Below, one piece after another: positions 23,270 through 35,339 of a stretch of DNA of 64,000 bases. The notes beneath the pieces are model-generated. The model made no database searches. It saw only the letters and a list, made by a program, of their open reading frames with translations, and had not been told where the DNA came from. The position numbers were made by a program, and so were the translations under genes. The stretch is from Agapanthus africanus (Eukaryota; Streptophyta; Magnoliopsida; Asparagales; Amaryllidaceae): contig JASDDO010000024.1 of NCBI GenBank assembly GCA_030015575.1, positions 214,230,996-214,294,995 of the forward strand, in the 5' to 3' direction. Each line of letters starts with the position of its first letter. Position 1 is the stretch's first letter.

Positions 23270-24619
23270 CTCGCAGCAAAGGAAAATAGTGGCGAAAGTG
23301 TGAACCCTAGAGGGATCCCACCCCTATAAATTTATACTGTTTGGGGGACGCATCGAACGGCTCAGATCGTTTCCCGCCAAAACGAAGATTCACGTCTGCC
23401 AGTCGTCGAAGCCCCACGCGTCGAACGGCCATTGGAGACGTCCCTTCGGCCGCAGGCGACAGCGACGCCCTGTCACGTCCTCCAATCCGCGTCGGACGCG
23501 TGGACTGCACCTCAACAGGCGTGCAAGCGAATCGACGCTCCTCTTTAAAGGCACGACCCTTTCGCCTGATCCGCTGACGTCATCCAAGATACACGCAGAG
23601 ATCCAAGCGCCCAGGATACGACAAGCGGGCTCAAAGATCTGAACGACGCAACCGCCCTACGCCGAGTCGTCCCGGAAATCCGCGCTGACAAATTCTTGAC
23701 AACAGGCTGAGCCCGGGAAACCGATCCGGACCACTCTCGACCCGACCCATAAATAGGTCGGAATGAGAGTGGGGGGCTAATGATGATACTCATAAGTGAG
23801 AACTCCCCGGATCATGACACGTGGCAAATGACGGGTCCCGGAGCTCACGGAAATAGGACAAGCACCATACATTGAAGGCATTCCCGGGCTACCGTCCTGA
23901 GGCATGACCCGACCGTCGATGGGTCACTGAAATAACCATCGACTTGCCTTGTTAATAACCATCGGCTCGTCTCCGAGCCCTTCTACATGCTGAGCTTCCT
24001 CAGCCCTCCCTGCTCGCCTCCAAGCTATCACAGAACCGAACTTCCTCGGCCTTCCGCTCGCCTTCGAGCCTCTCGTCGAGTTAAGTCTTTCCGGTTCTAC
24101 CGAGCAACCAAGAACACAGAGCCCAAGCGTCTCCGTCACGGCTCCGCGTATCTCGCCAGAGGCGAAATATCCACCACCCAACATCCCGTGTTCCACGTCG
24201 TCGTATCCCCCATTAACGAGCGTATCTCGTCATTAATGGGGGGGATCCCGTCATTCACGCAGGCGTAACGTTAGGGGTATAACTGACGGCGAAGATCTCG
24301 CGCCAGCTCGCTCCAAGCGATCACTATAAAAAAAATCCTCTCTCAGACGACTCACGTAACGCAATTTTATTCCAATAAGCCGCTACTCTGCACAAATTCC
24401 TCGGCTAACTTGATCGTCAGAGGGTCCACGGTGGTACAACCACCCCGGAACTTCTTTTGCAGATAGCTCGGCTTTACCTCATAACAAGCCCACTGAGATC
24501 CACACGCTCAAGGAGGCAACCCTCAACATCAAACCCTGCCGTTCATCAACGTTCGCGACAGATCGACGGAGAACTCGCGACAGATCGACGGAGAACAAGG
24601 GTGATCCAAACCTCCATCA
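23270..24619 (+). mobile_element. Tat-family LTR fragment (3' LTR with adjoining internal end)
   Basis: The LTR (23781-24619, TGATGATACT to CCTCCATCA) follows a polypurine tract (GAGAGTGGGGGGCTAA). It matches the LTRs of the large element at 31363-45300. The 500 bp to its left matches that element's antisense-gene promoter: TATA-like sequence on the minus strand near 23325. So this is the right end of another member of the same family, inserted in the intron of the FRO relic. The rest is absent. Confidence 0.85.
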
Positions 24620-24769
24620 CCACCCATCCTTTTTTGTTACTTGAAACCCACTGCCGCCGCCACTTCCTTAGGAGCATTCTATTCATATCTTTTCTTTCAC
24701 TTCTAGCCCTCCTTTTTTTCTTTGGTCTACATACCTTTCCCGACTTAACTAAATTGTATTTCCTTTTCC

Positions 24770-25445
24770 CTTTTGAAGCCCCTCTCCAAAAAAATTTTTG
24801 CGCCGAATCTGAAAATCCTTTTAACTACCCATCCTAAAAGTAAATAGGACATATATGTCGGAATTGTTGATAACACTGCATTGACTAAGGTCACCCTTCC
24901 CCTAATCGAGAGATGATGTCCTTTCCATCCCTCCAACTTGACCTGAACTCTATCAATGGCATCCGGTCTTCTTTCTTCGACTTTCCCGGGCTTAGATGTA
25001 ATCCTATATACGTTACCACCCTGCGATTGAATATTGTTGCTAAGCGATCCTCCCAATCTGCGCCGTCTCTCAAACATATAAGTGAGCTCTTGTGAAAATT
25101 GAACCACAACTCAATCGAGTATAATTTTCTAAGTAGGGCTACCAGATTCTCACACAAACGTCCGAACACGAATAACAGTGTGTCATCAGCATGTTGCAGA
25201 TTTATCATTGGTTCTTGCACAATCAAGACCCAATCGTCCCATCATTCCTTAAATCTAATCTTTGAATCATGTTTGTTAGTCCATCAGCCATTGATGTAAA
25301 AATGAGCGGGGACAGTGGATCTCCCTATCGAAGGCCTCGTTTGGATCGGAACTCATTTGTATCGACCCCGGTAATACAGACGCTTGCAAATGCGGATCTC
25401 GGCCACATTCCAATCCAGCTCCTCCACTTAGCAGTGAAACCTTAG
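24770..25445 (-). mobile_element. L1-type LINE fragment (reverse transcriptase)
   Basis: On the minus strand three pieces read as plant LINE reverse transcriptase: FRSKRGLR then GDPLSPLIFTSMADGL (about 25270-25370), LQHADDTLLF with the ADD catalytic triad at about 25182-25190, and VKLEGWKGHHLSIRGRVTLV (about 24885-24950). Several stops and shifts separate them, including one between the GDPLSP block and the ADD block. No poly(A) tail or TSD was found. A dead 5'- and 3'-truncated copy inside the FRO relic intron. Confidence 0.8.
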
Positions 25446-26666
25446 CTCTAGACACTCCGTATGCACCTCCAGTATGAACCGTAAATTGGTAACATGATAA
25501 ATAGCATTTACAACATATTTATAGCACACGAAATCACCTAGTCATCGGAGTGAGTAGGCCGTATTAGATGTACAAAAGGTAAGATAGAATCTTATCTTTC
25601 ACATATATAGTCTAATCTTAAACCACGAAAGATATTAGAGTTCCAAAGTAGTGCCCAGCCTAATACAAGCCCAATTTCAAATATTTGGAAGGTGAATAAG
25701 TTTTTATGTTTATTAAAGCCAAAGATGGCACTGACAGGTCTGATCGATGCAAGAGTAGTTCACAAACCGAGGGAAAACGTCGGAACATAGCAATCATAAA
25801 CATAGCAATCGCAAAAACCGTGAAGTTCTAGAACAAAAAGAGCCTTTTCGTCAATATAACACCTTTACATAATCATTAGGGATTCAACTTAAACCCTAAG
25901 GAAAATTCATCCTGTTAAAAGCCGGATTCCAAATCTCATGCCATTCAAGAAAACCCCTGAACTATTAGCCTTAGTACAGGCATTACATTAACATAAATGC
26001 AAAGAAATAACCCTAAACTTAGCTTTTAAGACTCAAGAAAATGTACTTTTACTCAAAATCGGAATGAAGAGATTGGGAAACAAGTTGTTTAATATCTGCT
26101 ATTTGATTCAGCAGATAATTTTAGAAAAGCTCTTAAAATTTCAGTTAATTGACTTTTCCTCAAACTTGGAACTTTGGATAAAGTATTTAAGAATGTGGTA
26201 GGAAAAAAATTATCAAGTATTTTCTAGAGAAGAAAGAAAAAAAAATGTATTCAGCTGCTTCGTTTTTGGTTGCACCGACTATAAACTTGAGATATATTCT
26301 TTTTTCTTCAAGCTGATAAACGACACCCCCGAACTTGTAAGTTCATTTTCTTCAAGCTAATAATCAGGGTTGAACACTATTAAAGAAGCAGCCATTCGCA
26401 GTCAACAAAATGAACAAGTTCAAATCAAACGCCGTTTAGAAGGTAAATTTCCACCTATTATTCATGCAGGAGACTCTATACTCAGGAAAGACAATTTGGT
26501 AAGTGATTATGTTACAATTTTTTTTAATATAACTTGCATATGAAATGTCATTTACCATTGTCACAAGAACATTTGATCCATGGGCTACTTTCTTATAAAA
26601 TATAATCAGTAGAGTTTAATTGACCGACTTTACTAAAGCATACATACCAAGTTCATTGGTTTATAC
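25446..26666. other. AT-rich intron remainder of the FRO relic
   Basis: I see no gene, terminal repeat or tRNA-like box here. It lies between relic exons 4 and 3. Confidence 0.5.
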
Positions 26667-27190
26667 CTTCTCTCTTTGAAAGGCAAGGAAATTTTCGATA
26701 TCCAGCTGTGGCTTTGTGATGCATATGCAGTAATTGACAAGAAAACAAATACACAAAGCACGAGTATCCCAATTAATTCCGCAGCAGAGACAATACCCAG
26801 AGGCCCATCGATGAATACAGGGAAAGTCCACATGCAAAACTTCGGTAATGATGCATTCTTCTTCCTAAAGATGAATTGAAAATTTTCATACTGCAAGTGA
26901 AAAATAAATCAGCAGTAACTAAAAGAAAGATCCTCATACTTGAAATTTTCCATTGAGAAAGCACCGGTGTATGAAAACGCCAAAACTGCAATAGTCAAAA
27001 TAGGAGCACTGAAAACAACAAACATACTCCCTGCAAATTGTAATATATAAAAAAAAAGGTGATTCCAATCTTGCAACTGGTAAAAATATACTGATGAAAG
27101 AGATGAATATATACCTGTAATTCCAAAAACTCTACTACAGAATTTAAAGAAGAGAACATGTCGTGGTCATAAGGTCCATAAAAAATATTA

Positions 27191-28517
27191 ATTTGAATAT
27201 TTTCAAAACTTAAGTTGTTTTCTTAGCTTCTTTTCCGATCAAAGTTTGTTTTTGTGTATGACAACTGAAATTCTAGCAACGACGAAGCAAATATCACTCC
27301 TTCCCAACTAAACAAAATAAACAAACAAATAGGTAACTAATGAAATCCTTGTAATTTGACTTCCTATTTATTTCATCACTATCCTGAGTTACCCCCAAAA
27401 GTATTTCTGATGCACCTTCCAACGATTAGATAAGAAAATTAGTTTGCGATGATCTATATAAAGAATTAAAACAAGGAATCGTAATTCCTTGACCAAATGA
27501 AAGCAAGAAAATTAAATTAAATAAGAAAAAAGAGCACCAAACAAAAAGAAACAAATGGTAAGAAAGTAGAGAGCAAATGTTGCCTTTTGTTTCTAATTTC
27601 TTGAACAAAATGAAAAATGGTAAAAGAGGTGAAGAGCAATTGTTACCATCATTTCTAATCTCTTCCATTTTCTTATGATTTGGAGATTACCCATTGTTAA
27701 ACTTTCTTCTACCCTTCCAGCAGCCTGGCATATTCTGACCCATGCATGTAATTATTGCAATCAGAATGGATGAATGATGGAAAAATAAAAGATATGATCA
27801 TGCGAATATAATATTATGGATAAGATCTTATCCTGAACTTACACACAATGTCTTACGGAGATCCTTGATACAAACTTCATCTTGTGCTAGGGTATATATA
27901 ATTCCAGGTTAAAAAAATGTTGGAATTGGGTCAACACTCAAAATATATTAATCTTCACAGGTTCTTTCTCCCAATAAAAAATAAATAAACGAGTTGTTTT
28001 CTTTGCACATTCCAAAGCCTGGCTCATTTCAAAGAACCAAAACAATTGCAAATTGATGTCACATAAAACTAACAAGCCCAGATGACATTCTAACAGAGGG
28101 TGTTTTGGTCAAAAAAGGTTAACTGCATCAAACAGATATGTGCCTCGTCCAAACAGGTGCCCAGCAATCCTAGCCTTAAAGAAGTAGGTGAGGTAGGGGG
28201 GAGCAGGGGAACAAGTGTTGTGAGACTTAGGGGTGAAGCTAGCATTATAATCCCTCAATTAACTTTTTAACACAAATAATCACTTGATCACTCTTAGAAA
28301 CCATCAAAAAAAATGTACTATAAACAACATAAACACGTTATCAGTTCTATTAAACAACCATCTGTGTTGTTTAGAGTGGAATTTGAGTTTTTCAAGGTTT
28401 TTGGTCGACAAATAGACAAACTATTTGTGCTACTAAATTACTCAAAGGGGTATAAGTGCTGCATAGAATAAACTACAGGGGGTTTTGTGCCAATAACTCA
28501 AAAAAGATGAAAGCTCA
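27191..28517. other. AT-rich DNA upstream of the FRO relic
   Basis: The start of relic exon 1 should be here but I cannot find it. The short open frames have no familiar motif. Confidence 0.5.
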
Positions 28518-28526
28518 TTATTTTAA

Positions 28527-28918
28527 GAGAATAATGGAGGAAAGAGGCCATAGGAGGGAATTCCCTCCTATGGCGTCGAAAAAATACCCCCTCCACCAAT
28601 TTTTCCGACGATCGGCCCCCATCATCTTCATCGTCATCATCTAAGATGTGCGTACACCAAATTTCATGTGATTCTACAACTTTTTCACCGTTGATTTAGC
28701 AATGTAAAAAGTTCTATTGTCGGTAAACCGTTAATTTTGAACCCACTAAATCAACGGTGAAAAAGTTGTGGAATCACATGAAATTTGGTGTACGCACATC
28801 TTAGACGATGACGATGAAGATGATGGGGGCCGATCGTCGGAAAAATTGGTGGAGGGTGTATTTTTCCGACGCCATAGGAGGGAATTCCCTCCTATGGCAT
28901 CTTTTCTCCATTATTCTC
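28527..28918. mobile_element. Foldback MITE with 9-bp TSD (Mutator-like)
   Basis: Two arms of about 174 bp are near-perfect reverse complements around a loop of about 46 bp. The ends are GAGAATAATGGAG and CTCCATTATTCTC. The 9 bases TTATTTTAA flank both sides (28518-28526 and 28919-28927). A 9-bp duplication is typical of Mutator-like elements. It has no coding capacity. A transcript would fold into a long hairpin. Confidence 0.9.
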
Positions 28919-28927
28919 TTATTTTAA

Positions 28928-30966
28928 TCTGTAATTTATGAACATTAAGATATTCTCTCACACACACATATATACAGAGTGTGCGTGTTTTTCCAAAACA
29001 GCGATTAGCGTTCCACTACTAAATAACGAAAAGCGCAAACAGCGTTGCACATAGCGTAAGTTACACGAATTATTAATTATTACTAATTATTATTATCATC
29101 TTAGTTACAACAAATTATATTATTATAAAGATATAAAATTAGCTTGAGAACATTGAAAAATAAGCAACATAACAATGTTTTCTAAATTTTTAATCCTTGA
29201 GTTCATATGTATGATTCATAATAGTATTAAACGATATCAAAAATCAATCAAATAATATCTATTTGCAAAACATGTCTACTAAATATGATTTCAAATTGAG
29301 AAGTTAGAATTTCGAGGAGACCGTCTTCATATAGTTTAGGATTAGGTGCTGAAATCTTAAGAATTTCAATAGAAAATTTTATGTGAAAATAGCATATGGA
29401 TAGCATAGCGTATACTATTTGATAAAAAGCATAAGCTATTTTGTATTTAAACTGTTTTCCGATGCTACGCAGCGAGTAGGCTAAGCTACACTACTTAGCG
29501 CAAAATAACGAGCCACGTAGCGAACCATTTTAAACATTGGTCACACACACATATGTATATGTATGCGAGCGTGCGTATACACATAAGCACCATATGGTTA
29601 GATAGATACCTTAAGGTGAGATGGGTAGTCTTAGCCACTATATATGATTCAATGGCTGTGATTATTTCAGTTTTCATTCCCATCTCCCTCCTTTTCTCTC
29701 TCACTGTAGCCCCCTTTCTCAAGTCAACTTGGAGCAGTTGAGGAGTATTTATTAAACATGCATGCAATAATAAGGGGCATATCAGTTCTTAAAATTAAAT
29801 AAGAAGTTATAAAATGGATAATGCTAGAGAGACCACTTTCCAAATTTGATTATTTGAATAATGGGGTCGAACCTTATTTCGTTGATATTATCCCCTCTTA
29901 ATCTTGTATAAAGATGTTCCAGTCTGAGGACTTCGGTATGTGAGATTGTACTCGAGATTGACCCCTCTCCTTTTGTTTGATATGTATAATTATGGATTAC
30001 ATGTTTTGAACTAGATTCTAGTAGTTATGCGTCTCTAGTATAATAGTAGGTCCGAAATTCGTAATTTCTTCTATGATCATTTAAGGAGGGGGCTCTCGAT
30101 AAATTTTTAGTGATCTAATAGGCCGTACGAGTTTAGTAGCGGCATTCACCTTAGTTGATATCGAGTTGTTTTGATGGATCATATCTTATGGTTTTCTTCA
30201 CTAGGGATATCTTGTCTTCCTCGTAGAGTTAAAGAAACATAAAGAATACTTGTGGTTCATCGGGCGAACCTTTTTAGGAAAAGAGTCTGCATGCTTTTAC
30301 GTGCAGTAATGCGAATCTTTGTTGGAAGTTATGATATGAGGGTCGAGCATTAATTCGTTAATATCTCAAAGCTTATATATGATATATAATTGATGGTTTA
30401 AAACAATAGACGAACAATTTAGTATTGTGACCACAACATGGAAGTATACAAGGGCAGTGTTTTGGAGTTTGGCTACATGGTTTTTATGATTTGTGGCTCT
30501 CTTGGTGTATAATCAACTTTAGCTGAGAAGGTTAAAGAGTAGTAAAACGATTATAGTTAAAAAGGGATGGAATTAAAGTTTTTTTTTTGAAATACGAATG
30601 TAGGGTGTTGCTGAATAACTCTGAAATGAAGAGGCTTCACGACTGTGGCTCATCCCATTTGATATAGGGTATTCTCCAATATGCTATTAATTTTGGCATT
30701 GCAAAAATATATCGGAGTCTTCATGATGTGTTTTGATAAACCATATGAAAGATGTCTTGTTAAATTCCTAACCTAGTGTAATCGGTATGCCTACGCTGAG
30801 GGCAATAACAAGGAAAGCTAGTACAATCGTTCTAATCCCTGCCTATTATGCGTTATATCATTGCAAAAATATAATGCATAGTTGCACGAAGCGGGGCGGG
30901 GTGGGGGCGGAGGCGGGGAATCGCCAAAACCTAAAAGAATCTTATGTTAAAAGCATCGGGAGAGCG
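28928..30966. other. Unassigned AT-rich intergenic DNA
   Basis: No gene recognised. 28995-29540 has weakly mirrored ends with repeated TAGCG-type words (TTAGCGTTCCACTACT; GTAGCGAACCATTTT) that hint at an old hAT-like element. A GC-rich purine run sits at 30890-30925. Confidence 0.4.
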
Positions 30967-31238
30967 CTTTAAATCCTTTGATTTTTTATACACGTATATT
31001 TAAGGGTAAGGTAATCAACTTGAACGGATCGGATCGACCAAATATGTCGTAGAGCAGGAGTTCTCGTTTTTAAAAAACACGGACCGGTTTGCAATGGATC
31101 ACTCCCCTATATTGCAAACCGGTCCATATTTTTTTAAAATGGAAACTCTCGGTCTACGACATATTTTAACAATCCGATCTGTTCAAGTTGATCACCTATC
31201 CTCAAATATACATGTATGAAAAATCAAGAGATTTAAAG
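30967..31238. mobile_element. Foldback element (long inverted repeat, 272 bp)
   Basis: Arms of about 130 bp pair around a short loop near 31098-31112. Paired words include TTGCAATGG/ATTGCAA, ACGGACCGGTTTGCAAT with its reverse complement, ATATGTCGTAG and ATCAACTTGAAC. Arms differ by perhaps 15%. No clear TSD seen. Non-coding, probably a decayed MITE. Confidence 0.8.
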
Positions 31239-31362
31239 ACCTCTAATATATATATAATACCATAAAATTATAAAATTGCACCATGAATTGATTGATTACA
31301 AAACCTAGAATAATCCATTATGTTATAAGTCCAATATTTCATTAAAAGCCAAGAAGCTGTAG

Positions 31363-32181
31363 TGATGGAGGTCTTGATCCCCTTCAGATGTTGTCCTTCG
31401 TCGATCTGTCGTGAGCGTTGCTGGATGGTTGAGATGAAGCTGAGAGGTTTTCTCCTTGAGCATGTGGATCTCAGTGGGCTTGTTTTGAGGTGAAGCCGAG
31501 CTATCTGCAAAAGAAGTCCCGGGACGGTTGTACCATCGTAGACCTTCCGACGATCAAGTTAGCCGAGAAATTTGAGCAGAGTAGCGGCTTAGTGGATTAA
31601 AATTGCGTTACCTAAGTCATCTGGGAGAAAGGTTTTTATAGTGGTCGCATGGAGCGAGCCGGCGCGAGATCTTCGCCGTTAGTAACGCCCCTGGTGTTAC
31701 GTCCGCATGAATGATGGGATCTCCCCATTAATGACGGAACATGTTCGTTAATAGGGGATGCGCTAACGTGGGACGTGGGACGTGGGGTGGCGGATATCTC
31801 GCTTCGGCGAGATACGCGGAGCCGTTGCGGAGGCGTTTGGACTCTGCGTTCTTGGTTGCTCGGGAGAACCGGGGAGGCTTAGCTCAGCGGGAGGCTCGGA
31901 GACGAGCGGGGGGCCGAGGAAACTTGGTTCTGTGATAGCTCGGGGTGAGCTAGGAGGCTGGGGAAGCTCAGCGTGTAGGAGGGCTCGGAGGCGAGCCGAT
32001 GGTTATTTGTAAGGCGAACGTAGGAGTATTCTGGGAAGCCATCGAAGGTCGGTTCAATCCTCGGGGCGGAGGCCCGGGAAATGTCTTCAAAGTATCGTGT
32101 TTTCTCCTGTCCCGTAAGCCCTGGGACACGTCATCTACCACATGTCATGATCTGTGGAATTCCCACTTACGAGTATCATCA
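31363..32181 (-). repeat. 3' LTR of the outer Tat element (819 bp)
   Basis: Read on the minus strand it runs TGATGATACTCGTAAG to GACCTCCATCA. A TATA-like CACTATAAAAACC lies near 31635-31650 on the minus strand. Confidence 0.9.
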
Positions 32182-32623
32182 TTAGCCCCCCACTCTCGTC
32201 CCGATCTATCTAAGGTCGGGTCGAGAGTGGTCTAATCGGTTTTATAGACACAGTCCGTTGACAGGAATCTTTTGGCGTGGATTTCCGGGACGGCTCGGTA
32301 TAGGGCAGTTGCATCGTTCAGACGTATGGGCCTTCGTGGCGTATCCCGGACGCTTGGATCCCCAGGCGCATCTTTGATGACATCAGCGGATCAGGGAAAT
32401 GATCGTGCATTAAAGAGAGTATGCCGATTCGTTCACACGTCTGTTGAGGCACATGCCACATGTCCGACACGGATTGGTGGATGCGACAGGCTGTCGCTAT
32501 CGCCTGCAGCTGAAGGGACGTCTCCAATGGTCGTTCGACACGTAGAGCTTCAACAGCTGGGAGACGCGACGCTTTGTTCTGGCGGGAGTTGATCAGGGCC
32601 GTCGGATGCTTCCCCTCGAGTTG

Positions 32624-32631
32624 TATAAATA
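32624..32631 (+). promoter_or_regulatory. TATA box of the antisense accessory gene
   Basis: TATAAATA lies 139 bp before the first ATG (32770) of the plus-strand reading frames, inside the retroelement's internal region. The same arrangement, with a TATA-like word, is kept in the second family copy near 23325. That conservation suggests it is a real promoter. Confidence 0.65.
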
Positions 32632-32769
32632 GGAGAGGGATCCCCCTAGGGTTAACACTTCCGCCATTATTTTCCTTCGTTGCGAGAGATTGCTCGGCGT
32701 TCCTCCTTCTTTTTAGATCAGATCTCCTGCGCCTTTATTCGGCGAAACCTTCCCTTTGAATCAGGTTAG

Positions 32770-34790
32770 ATGTCTTTCTCTGAGGAGTCTGTAGAAGTTG
32801 TTAGGGTCGACTCGGGCGATGAGGTTCCAGTTGTTGGAACCGAGTCCAGGATGTCTTCTCTCGCCTCTTCGGCTGCTCCATTTGCGTCGGGTTCCTCCCA
32901 TAGAGTTAGGGCTACCCGCGCCGTTCGTCGCTAGGCGACGGCAAGAGCCTCTAAAGTGCGCATCGGGAACGCTCGCGATGCGCCCTCCATCTTGAGAAAT
33001 GTGGACAAGCTTACCGAGATTCGGGATCGCTTCCACATTTTCCCTAACTATTCGCTTCGTTTAGTTAGGGAGGATGAAAGGACGGATCAGGTGTAGGGCA
33101 AGGAGATTGCCCTATACTTGAATGCATTCTAGGTTGGAATGCGTCTACCCTTTCTAGCCAAAGTATGTGGGGTACTTTGTTGCTTCCAACTTGCCCCGGG
33201 TCAGCTAGCACCGAACTCGTGGAGAATACTCCTCGGGTTTCTGGTCCGGTTGAAACTTGAGGATATCCCATTCAGTTTGACCCTTCTCGCTTCCTTCCTC
33301 TGCTACAAGAATCATCCCGGCACCAGCAAGAGTGAGCCGAGCTGGGTGTATTTTTCCTTTAAAAAGCGTAAGGGTGGGGTGTCCGGGTCGGGAGTGATAG
33401 TCGTTCCTTCTTCCATTCACGAATGGAAGAAGAAGTTCGTCTTCGTCGGGCCATCCGAGGGCGAGAATTGGCATGTGCCTACACAATGGCACAGGTCTGA
33501 CTGCCTGATGGCGAAGCAGTCGTCCTTACATGAGGCGAGGGCGGTATCCATGTAGGAGCCGATTTAGCGGGCCGACGTCCTCCTTTCCGAGCAGGTCCTT
33601 AGCTGGGTCGGGCTCAGCCCCGCACGCTTCGCGGGTAAGTTAGGAGTTTGGGCGATCTGCTTAAACTTGAATAATTTCTTTTTGCCCTTCTAAAATCATT
33701 CACCTTTTGTGTACTCTTCGTTTGCAAGACAAATGGACCGTTTCAAGATCCTCGCTACTATTGCCGCTACGGCCCAGAAGAAGGTCGGGGGCGTGACCTT
33801 GTCCCAAGCTGGCCTGAGCTCGGCCCCGAGACCGTCACCATCGGCGAGGCCTTCTGCATCACCTTGAGCCCCCGATGACCACCGCAGGGGTAGCCAGAAG
33901 CACGCGCAAGACCCGGAGCCCCGAGCGAAGGAGGAGGAGGAGGGAACCGAGGTCCCCTCAAGAGAAAAAGGACGGTCTCTCGCGCACCGTCGACTGAGAT
34001 CCCTGAGGGGATTCTCGTGCAGGAGGGGGATGTCTGCTTCGTGGTCCCTTCGGGGCTTTCCGTCGCCGACAGCTTGCTCGCGGACATGGAGCAGTCAGCC
34101 GGGGGCAAGATTCCCCGAGGGACCGTGAAGGCCCAAGTGGCCGCGATTGCTCAGGAGGCAGTTTAGGTTGGTATCCGTTTAAGTATTATCTTAAGTACCC
34201 TTTCTTAGTTTGAACACCTCTAAATTCATTTGTTTCTTTCTTCAGGTCCTCCAACAATGTGCCCTTATCGTCAACATGGAATCCGAGGAGATTGCTTCGG
34301 CCATGAGGAGGGCGGGGGAATCGTTTTCGGAGGCGGAGGGTCTGCGCCTTCAGCTACAGCAGGAGAAGGAGAGGACAGTCGCCCTCGAAACCCGGTTGGT
34401 CGCCGAGGAGCTCATGATCTCCAGGAGTCCTACCGACTTCTGAGCGAGTCTCACCGAGCCGTCGAGGACAAGTTGGAGGAGTTGGGCAAGCACTACGCCA
34501 TAATGAAGAAGGCGAGGGACGCCAGCAAGAGGGAGACCGAGGCTGCGCTTGAGATGGCGAAGCTCGCCGAGCTCCGAGCTCGCAAGTTGGTGGACATGTA
34601 CAAGACGTCAGACCAGTTCTACGCCGACATCGGCGAAGCCTCTGCCATCATTTGGTACGAAGCTCTTGATGCCGTCAAGGCGTTAATACCGGAGTTTTCC
34701 GACAGTGAGCTCCGCGCTAGGGTCTCAATCTCGGTGGATGCGCCGCAAGTGGCTGGGCGGCCATCGGGGGAGAGGAGGTTTCGAAGGTAG
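32770..34790 (+). pseudogene. Antisense accessory gene of the Tat element (putative gypsy-type transposon domain)
   Basis: Plus-strand reading frames run opposite to the element. The core (33139-33555) contains APGQLAPNSWRILLGFLVRL, the hallmark of the family named putative gypsy type transposon (Pfam PF04195). That family is known from antisense ORFs in Grande- and RIRE2-type Tat elements. A later block (34440-34740) reads as a long coiled coil (LEELGKHYAIMKKARDAS, ETEAALEMAKLAELRARK). Short AT-rich gaps with splice-like edges (GTAAGT near 33634) separate blocks, and the family is known to be spliced. An AATAAA lies at 34957. The function is unknown. It is a fossil with a few breaks. Confidence 0.75.
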
Positions 34791-34956
34791 AAGCATCGGC
34801 CCCCGGGGGCGATGCTGAGCAGGGCGAGATCCGGGCAAAGCCTGCAGCTTGAGCTTTTTTGCCTTATGCCCTTTTTGTTTTTCTTTTTTGTAAGCCTCCG
34901 GGCACTTTTTGTAAGGCTGGGGAGCCCAGAATACCTTGTAAAAATTTTGGAACATG

Positions 34957-34962
34957 AATAAA
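34957..34962 (+). terminator. Poly(A) signal of the antisense gene
   Basis: AATAAA follows the last coding block by about 170 bp, in T-rich DNA with TTTTTGT words upstream. This is a plausible 3' end for the plus-strand transcript. Confidence 0.55.
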
Positions 34963-35339
34963 ACTGGGTTTATTTTTCTTTGCATGACAATGTGTTTCAT
35001 GCGTGAGTACTTGAGCTTGTCAGTCTTTTTCGCGATTCAAGTGTTAGGCCGTAGGTCAATGACCGGCCTTTTAGATGACGATCGTGCGTCGAGTGTAAGT
35101 CAATTAATCTCCAAGTGCAGGAAGGTCGGTGCCCTCCCGCCCCCGGAGTCGAGGTGGCGATTATTTATTTAGAATACATCGGAAGATCTCTCAGTGTAGG
35201 AAGGTCGGTATCTGACCATTCCTAAGAGTCGAACCGACGACCACGTCTCTTAGTGTGTGTTGAACAATAGCCAAGTTAGAATTGGTCGGCGTTGACCGTT
35301 TCCCCCTTGATGTATTTCCTAGACCCTCATCTTCGGATG

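Larger units (their letters stand above)
20364..27190 (-). pseudogene. Ferric reductase oxidase relic (FRO6/FRO7-like, copy 1)
   Basis: Recognisable exons by comparison with the intact copy: end of exon 1 (27115 to about 27190), exon 2 (26940-27030, 91 bp), exon 3 (26667-26864, 198 bp), exon 4 (22100-22339), exon 6 (21548-21817), exon 7 (21217-21459) and exon 8 (20364-20788). Exons 2 and 3 have exactly the intact copy's lengths and read clean. Exon 5, the start of exon 1 and exon 9 are missing. Damage: an extra base and heavy divergence in exon 4, a 2-base insertion before the SWLQWHPF motif in exon 6, a net +2 shift near the end of exon 7, and GGA to TGA in exon 8 after GTGDNLWC. Exon 8 is cut off by foreign gypsy DNA at 20363. 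It is not expected to make a working reductase. Same strand and family as 50967-63539, so a decayed tandem duplicate. Confidence 0.92.

Noticed and set aside
28995-29555. hAT-like element between two TCACACACACATAT repeats
   Set aside because: The ends pair only weakly and the flanking repeats are simple CA/TA sequence; not strong enough to call.
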